Assembly (NCBI RefSeq): GCF_001949145.1
Contig: NW_019091486.1
Span: 1,721,223 to 1,739,624, forward strand
Direction of reading: 5' to 3'
DNA: 18,402 bases
From: Acanthaster planci
Lineage: Eukaryota > Echinodermata > Asteroidea > Valvatida > Acanthasteridae
The notes beneath the pieces were generated by a model. That model was not told the DNA's origin. It searched no databases and was given only the letters and a program-made list of their open reading frames with translations. Positions 9,043 through 17,035 of this stretch are shown here, piece after piece. The position numbers and the translations under genes were made by a program. Positions within the stretch are counted from its first letter, which is position 1. Every line of letters begins with the position of its first letter.

Positions 9043-9149
9043 TTAATGGTGTCAGGAAAATCCCTTGCGGACAATTGAAGATTGACTGATTGACGGTCAC
9101 ATCGGAAAGGCAGATGTTGAACGGTTAATAGGAGAATACTGTCTTTCTC

Positions 9150-9526
9150 CCCGGTGAGGTTGAGTTGCTGTTCAGCTGTTCTCTCCGGCGCTGGGCCTCT
9201 CCGTCAATTTTTCTTTGTCCGTCTTCAAGCTGCAAGTGCTTCTTCCTCAGCAGCTATCCGTACCTCATGGTGCATCATCAAATCACCTCAACTCGTCGTC
9301 AAGTTGGCCCTCTTCCTCAAACTGACGGTTTATCTCCTCCAGATGTTGTCTTTTCTTCTATTCTTGCAGCCTGGCCTCCTGGGCACTGCTCAGTGTCATT
9401 AACAAATGGCAACGCTATAGAGCCTTTATCTGAACAGGAATCAGATTGTTGGTCATTCTCGTCTACTCTGGACTGGAAATGGGTATTGTAACTGACAGCA
9501 AAGTCATCGAGATGCCCTGAGATCAT
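9150..9526 (-). pseudogene. Possible BEL/Pao gag relic (charged coiled coil)
   Basis: One minus-strand frame contains EARLQE, a stop, and then KKRQHLEEINRQFEEEGQ followed by LDDELR, a strongly charged, helix-forming stretch. Another frame upstream is open from 9526. BEL/Pao Gag proteins often have such coiled-coil regions, and the position upstream of the protease on the same strand fits. No zinc knuckle or capsid motif is visible, so this could instead be part of a host exon or chance. The segment is separated from pol by the TTAA element and by missing sequence. Confidence 0.3.
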
Positions 9527-9608
9527 CCTTTCCTCATGGGACGGACATCATATGTGGATGCCACCTCTTGCGGTTCTTGGTTTTCTCACTCTGGGTCATC
9601 CATAGGTC

Positions 9609-9625
9609 GCTGGTTTGAGTCCGGC
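9609..9625 (+). repeat. Isolated tRNA T-arm-like sequence
   Basis: GCTGG and CCGGC can pair (five pairs, one of them G-T) around the 7-base loop TTTGAGT, giving a B-box-like GGTTTGAGTCC. No convincing A box or acceptor stem was found upstream. It may be a SINE trace or coincidence. Confidence 0.2.
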
Positions 9626-9785
9626 CCGAAGGAAGTGACTGGGTTCACTTGGAAAGGGAGGCGTGGCCCAAAAGGGTAACACAACTTCCTTACAGTAGCG
9701 ATTAAACTGATGAGGACGGGGTATTAAAAATAACCTTCTGCATATGATGCCCAGATAATCAGAAAACCCAGTGATTGACGACTTC

Positions 9786-10140
9786 CAATAAGCCTTTTGA
9801 ATAAAATCGGGTACACTGAGTTCTTTAAATTCACGTGAACCTAAAAATTTGAATTCTCCCTACTAAAGACACTGTTTCTATACCTCGTGTTTCTGGAGGT
9901 TTTGCTCAAATACATAAGAGACGCCTTACCCCAATCCAGGTTTTCCAATAGATAAGAGGGGCACAAAGGAACCAGTCCATTTCAGAGATGGTGGTCGCTA
10001 TGCGAAAGCTTGCCCCGAATCACACGGTATAGAAACAGCGTCTTTATTAGTCTGAAGAATTCAAATTGTTATGTTTATGTGCAATCACGTCACTCAGTGT
10101 ACAAGATTTTACTCAAATTTAACTCACAAAAGGCTTATTG
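9786..10140. mobile_element. Fold-back MITE-like element, copy 2
   Basis: This is the second copy of the family seen at 6425-6758, in the same orientation. It starts CAATAAGCCTTTTG and ends CAAAAGGCTTATTG, a perfect 14-base inverted match. The left arm lacks about 12 bases (the GAGTTAAATTTG part) that the right arm and copy 1 keep. Shared internal blocks include ACATAAGAGACGCCTT and AAGCTTGCCCCGAATCACA. It is 355 bases long, with an extra stretch in the middle (about 9970-10003) compared with copy 1. The copies differ at many sites, so they are old. No coding capacity and no clear target duplication were seen. Confidence 0.8.
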
Positions 10141-11071
10141 ACCAGAGTAATGTGGCGGTCTCCGTCGATGGAGCCTCTGGCTTGCCCTCGGCCGACCCAA
10201 CGAGCGGCTGAAGAGGCGACGAGGGGGACAGGTCCGTTTGGAGGCAGTCTGCTGCAGGTGCCAAAGCTGCCTGGTACACTACAGGCTCGCTACTCGGCAG
10301 ATTAGCGATGGGGCTTCAACCTATAGGTTAGGCCTTCTGAGGGAAACTCTGACACAAAGTGCAACAATGACATGGGCCGGATTCTTCTGATTAGTGAAAG
10401 TGCTCCCCTATTCAGGTGATTCGGCTTATAATTTATGATATACAACTGGTCAATAAGTAATCACTCGAAATACTGGCAACTAACGATTAAAATGCTGAAA
10501 ATTTATAGTGGTGGGGATGCTCAACCGAAGCTGACTGGGTCTTGCTTCACTCTAACGGACAGACGTTGCCATGAAACTAACCTACGGCGCTGTCAATCTC
10601 CTAGCCTGTTCCCGCGCCGGACGATCTTTTACAGAGACACCGATCTGCCCGTGCGTGGTTCTTAGCAGTCAACCAACGGAAGAGACCGATCTGGCAGCGC
10701 AGCGTGAGCTGGCAGCGTGAGCCTTTTATAACCACTTCAGCCACAGGGTGCTAACAAGGCCAGCGCTCTAAATCGTGCAAAGACGTCAAGCAATAAGACT
10801 CATTGGCATGATTTTTGCAGAACAATTATGGGATGTAAAAAACCACTAAAGGGGGTGCATGGTTTGGCTTTCAGAGATCCTGCAGGTTTGGCTATTTGGG
10901 GGTTACAAGCCTAATCACTGAATCAAGACGATTACGTCATTGGTAAACATCCTCTAGTAATTAACATATTCCGTTCAGGAAGAAGTAATCATGTTATCGG
11001 TCTTGATCTAGAAACTGCATTTATGGTTGTATAATTAATAACTGTTTTTGTGAGAATGTATTTGGTGGTTT
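10141..11071. other. Unassigned stretch
   Basis: No gene is recognised. The part to about 10320 is GC-rich compared with its surroundings. A short direct repeat (CTGGCAGCG, then CAGCGTGAG twice) lies near 10690-10722. The plus-strand frame at 10435-10665 shows no family signal. Confidence 0.35.
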
Positions 11072-11338
11072 TTAAAGGCAGTTGAGAAACCAAACTTTAT
11101 AATTAAACTTTCCGTTGCCGCGCGATACTATCTGTGATGCACCGTCTTGGTATGTGTGTACGTGCAGTTTCTTCCCCTTTCCAGACCGATCTTCAAACTG
11201 TGAGTGCTGTGGATATTTTCCTCGTACAAAATGCATAATTTTAATAGCTAAATAGGGCATTTCCTGCCTAACCATCGGCTCACATTCTCGCAGCATTACC
11301 AATTTAGTCTCTGTGTGAATCTTGAGTACATATTTTGG
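11072..11338 (-). other. Unidentified minus-strand open frame
   Basis: This frame is open for 88 codons between a TAA at 11339-11341 and its own stop. It contains basic and aromatic stretches such as QEMPYLAIKIMHFVRGKYP and GKGKKLHVHTYQD. Composition looks more protein-like than its neighbours, but I do not recognise a family. There is no good upstream ATG (the first in-frame ATG is inside) and no clear splice sites. It could be an exon, a transposon piece or chance. Confidence 0.25.
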
Positions 11339-11541
11339 TTATAAAAATGTGAATTTTATCGTTGATTTGTCGACTGAATTCGCGGCGAACTTTTACGTTC
11401 ACTCACTTGGTCGAATGTAGTGCACTCCCACATGATATGCATATAGCACTGTACTATCGTTGTAGAACTAAACCCTGGGTTGGTCTCTTGGTTATATTGC
11501 TTCAGTGTTTGGTGTGCTTGACAGATTTAGCTTGGCGTTTG

Positions 11542-11587
11542 GGGAACTGAACTGACCCGAATGGAACTGAATGGAACTGAACTGAGT
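11542..11587. repeat. Short tandem repeat of GAACTGAA(TG) units
   Basis: The sequence GGAACTGAACTGACCC is followed by GAATGGAACTGAATGGAACTG and AACTGAGTC. It consists of imperfect copies of a 5-base AACTG core and a 10-base GGAACTGAAT unit. It looks like a small, degenerate microsatellite. Confidence 0.6.
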
Positions 11588-12322
11588 CAATCAGATTAAG
11601 AACTTACACGTAGGCTAACTAAACTACTTGCATAATAAATTATACGTATAAATTCAGATATTCATAGGGGTTTTTAATTCATGTCTATCATCTGGTATTG
11701 AAAATGTGAAAGTCATTGTATATTATCACTGTTCACAGTGCCAGACTGTTTGTCAGATTCGGTATTCATTCATTTCTCTGTCAATCGTCAAGTTTTTGAG
11801 AGCCAATCAATAATTAAATTATTTTGATTATTTTCTTGTATGGTGGGATATATCTGACTCCTGTTTTAAAGTTTGTATTGTCTGTTGTCCAACCCGGCCT
11901 TTGCTATCCGTAACTAATTACTTGGCGGGCCTTCCTACCCAACATGTGGTGTATATAACATTATCCCATGGTAATTCCCATGGACCGCAGATGTCGCACC
12001 ATTGCTAGGTTTGACTCAAGTCGGGATCCTCCGTGACGTTGTCTGCGTTTATGCTTTTGATATGGAGGGTGGGCGGCGTTACTTGCTTTGCGCCCTCTTG
12101 TGTCTACTGGTTACTGTGAGTTGAGAAACCCTGACTTGACGAATCTGCAAACCGTATGCAGACAGCGAATCAGCTCATCTACCAAAAAGTAACAGCCAAT
12201 CAAATTGCAAGACTTGTTTTCACATCGTTCATACCTCCCTTATTATTTTGATTGGAGGAAATTCAAAGTCAGACTACTTTGATTTGTGGGAATTCCGTAT
12301 ACATTATGCGAGATCATGTCGT
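11588..12322. other. Unassigned stretch before the DIRS remnant
   Basis: No gene is recognised. The palindrome-containing word CCCATGG occurs twice, 12 bases apart (11965-11971 and 11977-11983). The missing end of the DIRS tyrosine recombinase (the H-x-x-R and Tyr motifs) was looked for here on the minus strand and not found. Confidence 0.35.
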
Positions 12323-13010
12323 TCATTTGCAATCATGAGGAGGATGGAAGGAAACTGACTGGTTCTTGTTGAGAAACCCAAGCGTTGGGATGAGACGAAT
12401 ACCATGGGGTTCCCATCGACTGTGGCCATCTGTGATGGACAATGCTTTCAGTTCACTGCCAAGCCGTGAGGTGGTAACTGCTAGTAGGAATGCCAGTTTC
12501 ACTGATAAGTTGATCAACGATGCGTCGCTGAGAAGCTAAAAGGGGGGGGCAGCAAGCAGTTGGAGAACAGCTGACAAGTCCCATGACGGGATTAGTCTCT
12601 TAGTTGGGGGACGCTCAAGAAACATTCCTCGGAGTAGATGTGTCAGAGCAGTATTGTCGGACACGGTCGAACCATCTGGGAAGCCTTCGTGTATAGCCGC
12701 AATGGCTGACCGGTATAGTTAAGGAGAGTTGAAACCTGGAGATCTGATTTGAACAGGTGCACGAAGAAGTCAGCTTTAGAAGTCACAGAAACTTCGGTCG
12801 GAGAAAGACCTCGCTCTGAACACCACAAAGGAAAATATCGTAGTCTGGAGTCGTTGATGCTGCGAGTAGACTGGCGTTGACACTTCGGGACCATTTCGGC
12901 AGCTTCATCAGAAAGTCCTGCTGATCTGAAGGACTGTTTGACAGTAGCCAACAGGTCAGGTGCAGTGACGTTAGATGAGGGTAAAGCACGCCTGACTTCG
13001 GTTGATGTAG
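12323..13010 (-). pseudogene. DIRS tyrosine recombinase, truncated and mutated
   Basis: This enzyme would join the element's cDNA into the genome. The minus strand first gives the N-terminal DNA-binding region: GLSDEAAEMV, RLRYFPLWCSERGLSP, ADFFVHLFKS and VSTLLNY. In another frame it then gives DNTALTHLLRGMFLERPP, LIPSWDLSAVL and, after a stop, LSVKLAFLLAVTTSRLGSEL. The last piece is catalytic box I, where the family has K/R-R-x-S-E. The invariant arginine three residues before Glu is Leu here (codon CTT, plus-strand about 12463-12465). The later HxxR and catalytic Tyr motifs are absent. The protein would be inactive even without its frameshifts. Confidence 0.88.
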
Positions 13011-13740
13011 CAGATGCAGTTTGTTGGGTAGGATCACCGGTACCTGGACGAGAAGTCTGGTCAGATGCGGGAACCATGGGGGCGATGAGAAGGACATGGC
13101 AGCGTTCCCGCTCAATCTTGGAGAGAACTGCCCGTATTAGGGATACTGGAGGGAAAGCGTAGGCCAACATCCCTTCCCAGTTTATTTGAAGAGCGTTTGT
13201 TGCCCAGGCTTGTGGGTGGTAAAATCTGGTGCAGAACACTGGCAGTTGGGCATTCTCTGCCAAGGCGAAAAGATCGATGTACGGTTTCTCTATTATGGCG
13301 AAGATCTGTTCGACTAAACTGGTGAGCAGAGTCCACTCCATGAGATGTACCTTTCCCCGAGAGACAGCATCTGCGATGGAGTTGTCGACACCAGGAATGT
13401 GAGTCGCCTGGAGGCAGATGCCACAATCCTGGGCCCAAAGGAATATGTCTCGTCAGGAGGCACAAACGAGGGGAATGCGTGCCTCCCTGGCAATTGATGT
13501 ATGACACTATTGTGGAGTTGTCCGAGCGTTTGCCTATGATGCTTCGGTGGAAAGCTTTCAGTGCGTTAAATACAGCCTGAAGTTCCAGTATATTGATGTG
13601 ACTCCCTTGGAGCTGGAGGTCCCATGTTCCCGATGCTTGAAGCGGCGGTAGGGAGGCTCCCCAGCCCAGATGAGCAGCGTCCGAGGTTATAGTTATTTCC
13701 AGGTTCACCTTGGGGAAGGGAACTCCCAGAGCGAGGTGTT
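13011..13740 (-). pseudogene. DIRS RNase H domain and linker
   Basis: RNase H motifs on the minus strand are TSDAAHLGWGASL (first Asp), HINILELQAVFNALKAF (Glu) and DNSTIVSYINCQGGT (second Asp), all intact. A frameshift near 13440 separates these from the next readable part, IPGVDNSIADAVSR, which precedes MEWTLL. The tail follows in a long frame (12643-13341): PYIDLFALAENAQLPVF, then WEGMLAYAFPPVSLI and VLLIAPM. This is the typical DIRS region between RNase H and recombinase. Another frameshift near 13080 shifts the WFPHLTRLL part into a different frame. Confidence 0.88.
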
Positions 13741-13789
13741 TCTTCACTAACCACCACTGGAAATGGGGGCGGATGAAGTCCAATACGGG

Positions 13790-14452
13790 GACATGGAGAT
13801 TGAGTCCCAGTTTTGCTTGTAGAGCGCTAAGAGATGAAGTTGTAGTGGACGCATGTACAGCCTGCAGAGGGGGATGAGGTCCACCATGCTGGCCATCAAG
13901 CCGAGGAGACGGAGCCAGGCGCGGGCCGCAGCAGACTGCTCGGTAGAAAAGACTTTCACACAGTCGAGAAGATTGTCGATGAATTCACTCGTTGGTGAGA
14001 TTATGCCTTGTTGAAGGTCAATAGATGTCCCCAGATACGTCGGGTATTGCGTTGGGGTGAGATTCGACTTCATGTGGTAGATGATGAAGCCCAGGCGATT
14101 CGTGATGTCGAAAGTAAGGCAGGTAGAAACCTCTGCTTTGTTGAACGATCTGCCGACAATCAGCCAGTCGTCAAGGTACTGGAACAGCATGACGTCCCAC
14201 TTTGGAAGGTGAGTGGCAACAATCTTTGCAACCCTTGAGAACACTCTCGGTGAAGTGGAGAGGCCGAAGGGGAGAGTTGTGAATTCGAAGAGGTCCCAGT
14301 TGTATAGGAAGCGTAGGTATTTGTAGCTTCGTGAGTAAATCGGAATGTGGAGTTGGGCATCTTTCAAGTCTATGGAAATGACCCAACATGGAATCTGTAG
14401 AGATTGGGAGACCGTCTGAAGGGTCTCCATGCGGAATCTGGTATTCTTGTTT
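13790..14452 (-). pseudogene. DIRS reverse transcriptase
   Basis: One long minus-strand frame carries the RT palm: FRMETLQTV, then VISIDLKDAQLHIPI (first catalytic Asp) and SYKYLRFLY. LPFGLSTSPRVFSRVAK follows, then the catalytic box FQYLDDWLIVG and YLGTSIDL in the thumb. The Y-L-D-D box and the S-I-D-L-K-D-A motif are characteristic of DIRS RTs, and here the catalytic aspartates are intact. The frame stays open from 14559 to 13747 (270 codons), but the part above about 14452 is not RT: it begins abruptly at RNKNTRFRMET, so the fingers region is lost. RNase H follows in a different frame. Confidence 0.92.
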
Positions 14453-15627
14453 CTATATGTTGTAATTATGATGTATAGAAATAAAAACCAAACCAAACCA
14501 AGCGGGATTTTCAGTGCTCTGTAAAACGACTTTACAATTGTAATTTTTCCCGTGCGCATGAGATTGCCCTATCTAATCCATTCTCTTTTCGTGCTGTTTT
14601 ATTGCAAAAACGATGAATGGGATTTTCTGAAGAAAAAACTGAACAAAGCCAGAAAACCTGAGAGAAAATGATCAAAATCGCACCCCTTTACGTTTTCAAT
14701 GACCCGCTCACATTTGTTGCCGCCAAGGCCATTTGTGCACGAGTGCATAATTATACATTTATAAATGAAAAGGTCTTTTGGTCGCGAGGGTTATTTCATA
14801 GTCAGTCAATTTTTGTTATAGCGTAGGTTTGTATTACATTACCGGTCGAGTATAACCTTCTCGGTCCAACCAAGGACGAGATGCGCCTATGCTTGACTGA
14901 CCCTAAATAGAATGTCCTACATGACAAGCAATGCCAGCCGGCCAAGTCAGTGCAAACCCTAACCCCATACACAGGGAGGGTTGCAAAAAAAGAACCATAA
15001 ACTACAGGAAAATTAGAAAACCCGACACGAAAATAATGGTTTGGCAGGATCTATCATCAATACAGAATTTAATGGAATAGAATCTATAATTATATAAAAG
15101 TTGACTGCAACAAAAATTTAACTTACTCCGGAGCTCAAACGAAGTGTGTATGAAGGACAACACATGACCAACCGACAGATGACTACTGAAGCCATTTGGG
15201 GCTCCCCAAAGCACTGATTCAGTTCCATTTCCAACTTCACCTGATTTGCAACTCTTGATTTTGGAGATTTTAGTTCAGTAAAAAAAAATCATGAATTACT
15301 AGAGAATGAACCTTCTGCTACAACCCAGAGAGAGAAGTATGCACATGCGGCGTAGTAACCGATGCCCTTATATTCACACACATGCAGAATTACACATACA
15401 ATGTACATGTACGTTTGTAATATACATGTATATATAATTTTAAAAAACAATTTTGACAGACTGTGCACAAAATGTGCCATCTTGGTGAAAGAGGATGCAG
15501 TAAAAAATGGGCAGACAGCAACAGTAAGTGGAAAACTCTCAATGACTTCAAAGAACCATATTTATTAGGGTTATGTATTGTACATAATCTAAATGAAGGT
15601 CCTTACAGGGTCGGGTGATGCTAAATA
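14453..15627. other. Unassigned AT-rich stretch
   Basis: No gene is recognised. An AAACC-type short repeat lies at about 14484-14500. Alternating TACATG/TATA low-complexity sequence is present around 15395-15440. A polyadenylation-like AATAAA on the minus strand (plus-strand TTTATT, 15561-15566) could serve the host gene on that strand, but this is a guess. Confidence 0.35.
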
Positions 15628-16467
15628 TTGGCATATAGTGCACTGACCCTTGAAATCATAAACCTGAACTCCACAGCCAAACTTGACACAAAACTAGCAG
15701 GATATATAATCTATTTTTGTTTGGCAGACTACAGATCATATTTCTTGTCAGACAAATTATTCCAAACTTTAAGCAACTATATTCCCAAGGCGGAGACAAA
15801 AACGTCAATCTTCAACTACAATAAAATGAACATGCATGAGCTGTTTCAACGAAATTCAGTCAATCAGGTTTTGATAATTCATGCACTGATTGCAGCTTTG
15901 GCACAAACACATGTCTATGCTCACAGCAGACAAAGAACTGATATTATCAAATTCTTATTTCCTCCCTCCTTCCAAGTGTCACACTATGAGTAAAGGCATA
16001 ATGATAACATTTGGGGCTTTTGATTTAAGTGAAGTTATGGCCAGAATTGAAGCAGAATGGGAGGCGTTTACCAGTAACACTTTTTCAGACATGTAGATGC
16101 CTGTGATCAGTACATCCTGATCACAAAGACATATGGAGCACAGACGAATTCAGAGAGTTAAAACAAAAGTTAGCAGGAGCACAGAGGGTAATGTAAAGAA
16201 TGATGCACTTACTCTACGGGACATTGTGAATCACAAGAGGGTAAATTCTTATGGAAAAGGTCATAGGAAATTAATGGAGATGAGAAGGACGTGTGGTAAG
16301 AATCAGTGACCACAAATGGACCAAGTAACTCTAAGAATGGCAGAGAATATGAGAGATGATAAAACAACATCTATGAAGACAGCATCAGGGGCAAAAGAAG
16401 CAACAAAAAGAGAACACTGGGGCTTGAGGAAGTTTTTGTCCCACAGTGGATTAACTTTAACCTATTA
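15628..16467 (+). other. Cluster of unidentified plus-strand frames
   Basis: Three overlapping or adjacent plus-strand frames occur in a row: 15628-15993 (121 codons), 15890-16096 (to TAG) and 16132-16467 (open apart from one TGA at 16306-16308). Short pieces look protein-like, for example FDLSEVMARIEAEWEAF and TSGAKEATKREHW-like basic sequence. However, I recognise no family, splice structure or transposon motif. Weak starts (the first begins with TTG) and AT richness make chance a serious possibility. If it is coding, it would be decayed. Confidence 0.2.
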
Positions 16468-16801
16468 GATTTGACCTATTGTTTAAATGTGCATGTGCAT
16501 GCAACTGGCGAACTATAACCTCAGGAGGACTGAAACATTCAGCAGATGGGTTGCGACAATGGCAATAACATTTCATGACTCTTCACAGCTTTCAATTGCT
16601 AAAACGGTATGAGATCTCTCTAAAATGCCTATGGTAACATGAATCCTGCACTTACAGTTTTATAGAAAGCACAAAGTAGTAAAAGTCAAATGATAAAACT
16701 TGAAAAATCATACTAAAAATTAAGTAAAAACGTTTTGCTTCCTATAATGTCAAGAAGAAAATCCCCAGTTATAAACTGACATAATTGTATCATCCAGTCA
16801 T
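16468..16801. other. Probable 3' untranslated or downstream region of the ceramidase-like exon
   Basis: No coding signal is seen. The region lies directly downstream (minus strand) of the stop codon at 16802-16804. No clear AATAAA was found close to it on that strand. Confidence 0.3.
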
Positions 16802-17006
16802 TTAATTGTTGGATGTAGGCCTCAGGTAATCCTTGCTTACAACTTCAAATTCACCAGAAGGACCTTGGAATGATTGCACAGGAGAAAATGCACCCCTTTT
16901 CCAAAAGCCACTGTGCACAAAACGATACTTTCCAAGTTCAGCATCTTCCGGGATCATCCACTGCACCGTCGCACGGCTCTCTTTTTCTTCCTTTCGCCAA
17001 AAGATT
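16802..17006 (-). CDS. Terminal coding exon resembling the neutral ceramidase C-terminal domain
   Basis: The minus strand encodes 67 residues plus one leading base and ends in TAA (16802-16804). It starts IFWRKEEKESRATVQW, continues MIPEDAELGKYRFVHSGFWK and ends QSFQGPSGEFEVVSKDYL plus a few residues. The pattern of aromatic-W, T-V-x-W-x-I-P-x-x-x-x-x-G-x-Y-R, F-x-G-x-S/T-x-x-F-x-V matches the end of neutral/alkaline non-lysosomal ceramidases, which split ceramide into sphingosine and fatty acid. The C-terminal domain is an immunoglobulin-like fold. A good 3' splice site precedes it (minus-strand TTTTTTATCTCCAG, ending at 17007). The exon enters in phase 2, so an upstream exon must supply two bases. 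That exon, expected to end near a W-E-T motif, was not found up to 18402. A partial gene copy is possible. Confidence 0.7.
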
Positions 17007-17035
17007 CTGGAGATAAAAAAGCAAACAATAAAAAC
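17007..17035 (-). promoter_or_regulatory. 3' splice site of the ceramidase-like exon
   Basis: On the minus strand the intron ends with a T-rich tract (TTTTATTGTTTGC, then TTTTTTATCTCCAG) directly before the exon. The frame resemblance to ceramidase begins exactly at this AG, which supports its use as a real acceptor. Confidence 0.65.

Larger units (their letters stand above)
7000..9526 (-). mobile_element. Decayed BEL/Pao LTR retrotransposon, interrupted
   Basis: On the minus strand the order is possible gag relic (9526-9150), retropepsin-region (8558-8271), RT (about 8230-7386) and a decayed RT tail (7385-7000), which is the BEL/Pao order. Motifs in the protease and RT parts (listed separately) are specific enough to exclude gypsy. 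Frames change repeatedly and stops occur, so this is a dead copy. Most of gag, the integrase and both LTRs are not recognised. A TTAA-flanked element (8633-9042) sits between the gag-like and protease parts. The fold-back repeats at 6425-6758 and 9786-10140 lie just outside both ends. Confidence 0.82.
12323..14452 (-). mobile_element. Decayed DIRS-like tyrosine-recombinase retrotransposon
   Basis: On the minus strand the order is RT (14452-13790), RNase H (about 13740-13330), a linker and tyrosine recombinase (about 13000-12323). This set, with a recombinase replacing the usual DDE integrase, defines DIRS elements, which insert circular or unjoined cDNA by site-specific recombination. Motifs are clear in each domain (listed separately). 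Several frameshifts are present. The first RT motifs, gag, the end of the recombinase and the terminal or internal complementary repeats are missing or unrecognised. The left (3') edge is near 12323 and the right (5') edge near 14452, next to an AAACC-rich short repeat at about 14484-14500. Confidence 0.92.

Noticed and set aside
9154-9491. Two plus-strand frames of 82 and 108 codons
   Set aside because: They lie opposite the charged coiled-coil gag-like frame and show only low-complexity Ser/Leu-rich sequence, as expected of a complement.
9707-9714. CTGATGAG, a hammerhead-ribozyme core word
   Set aside because: The required GAAA after stem II, a pairing stem II and the flanking stems are not present, so it is taken as chance.
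6425-10140. The two fold-back repeats as the LTRs of the BEL/Pao element
   Set aside because: Their ends are CA...TG, they have long internal inverted symmetry, and no primer-binding site or polypurine tract adjoins them. The idea is kept only as an alternative within the finding.
14008-14389. Several overlapping frames on both strands inside the DIRS RT
   Set aside because: They are shadows of the conserved RT frame and show no motif of their own.
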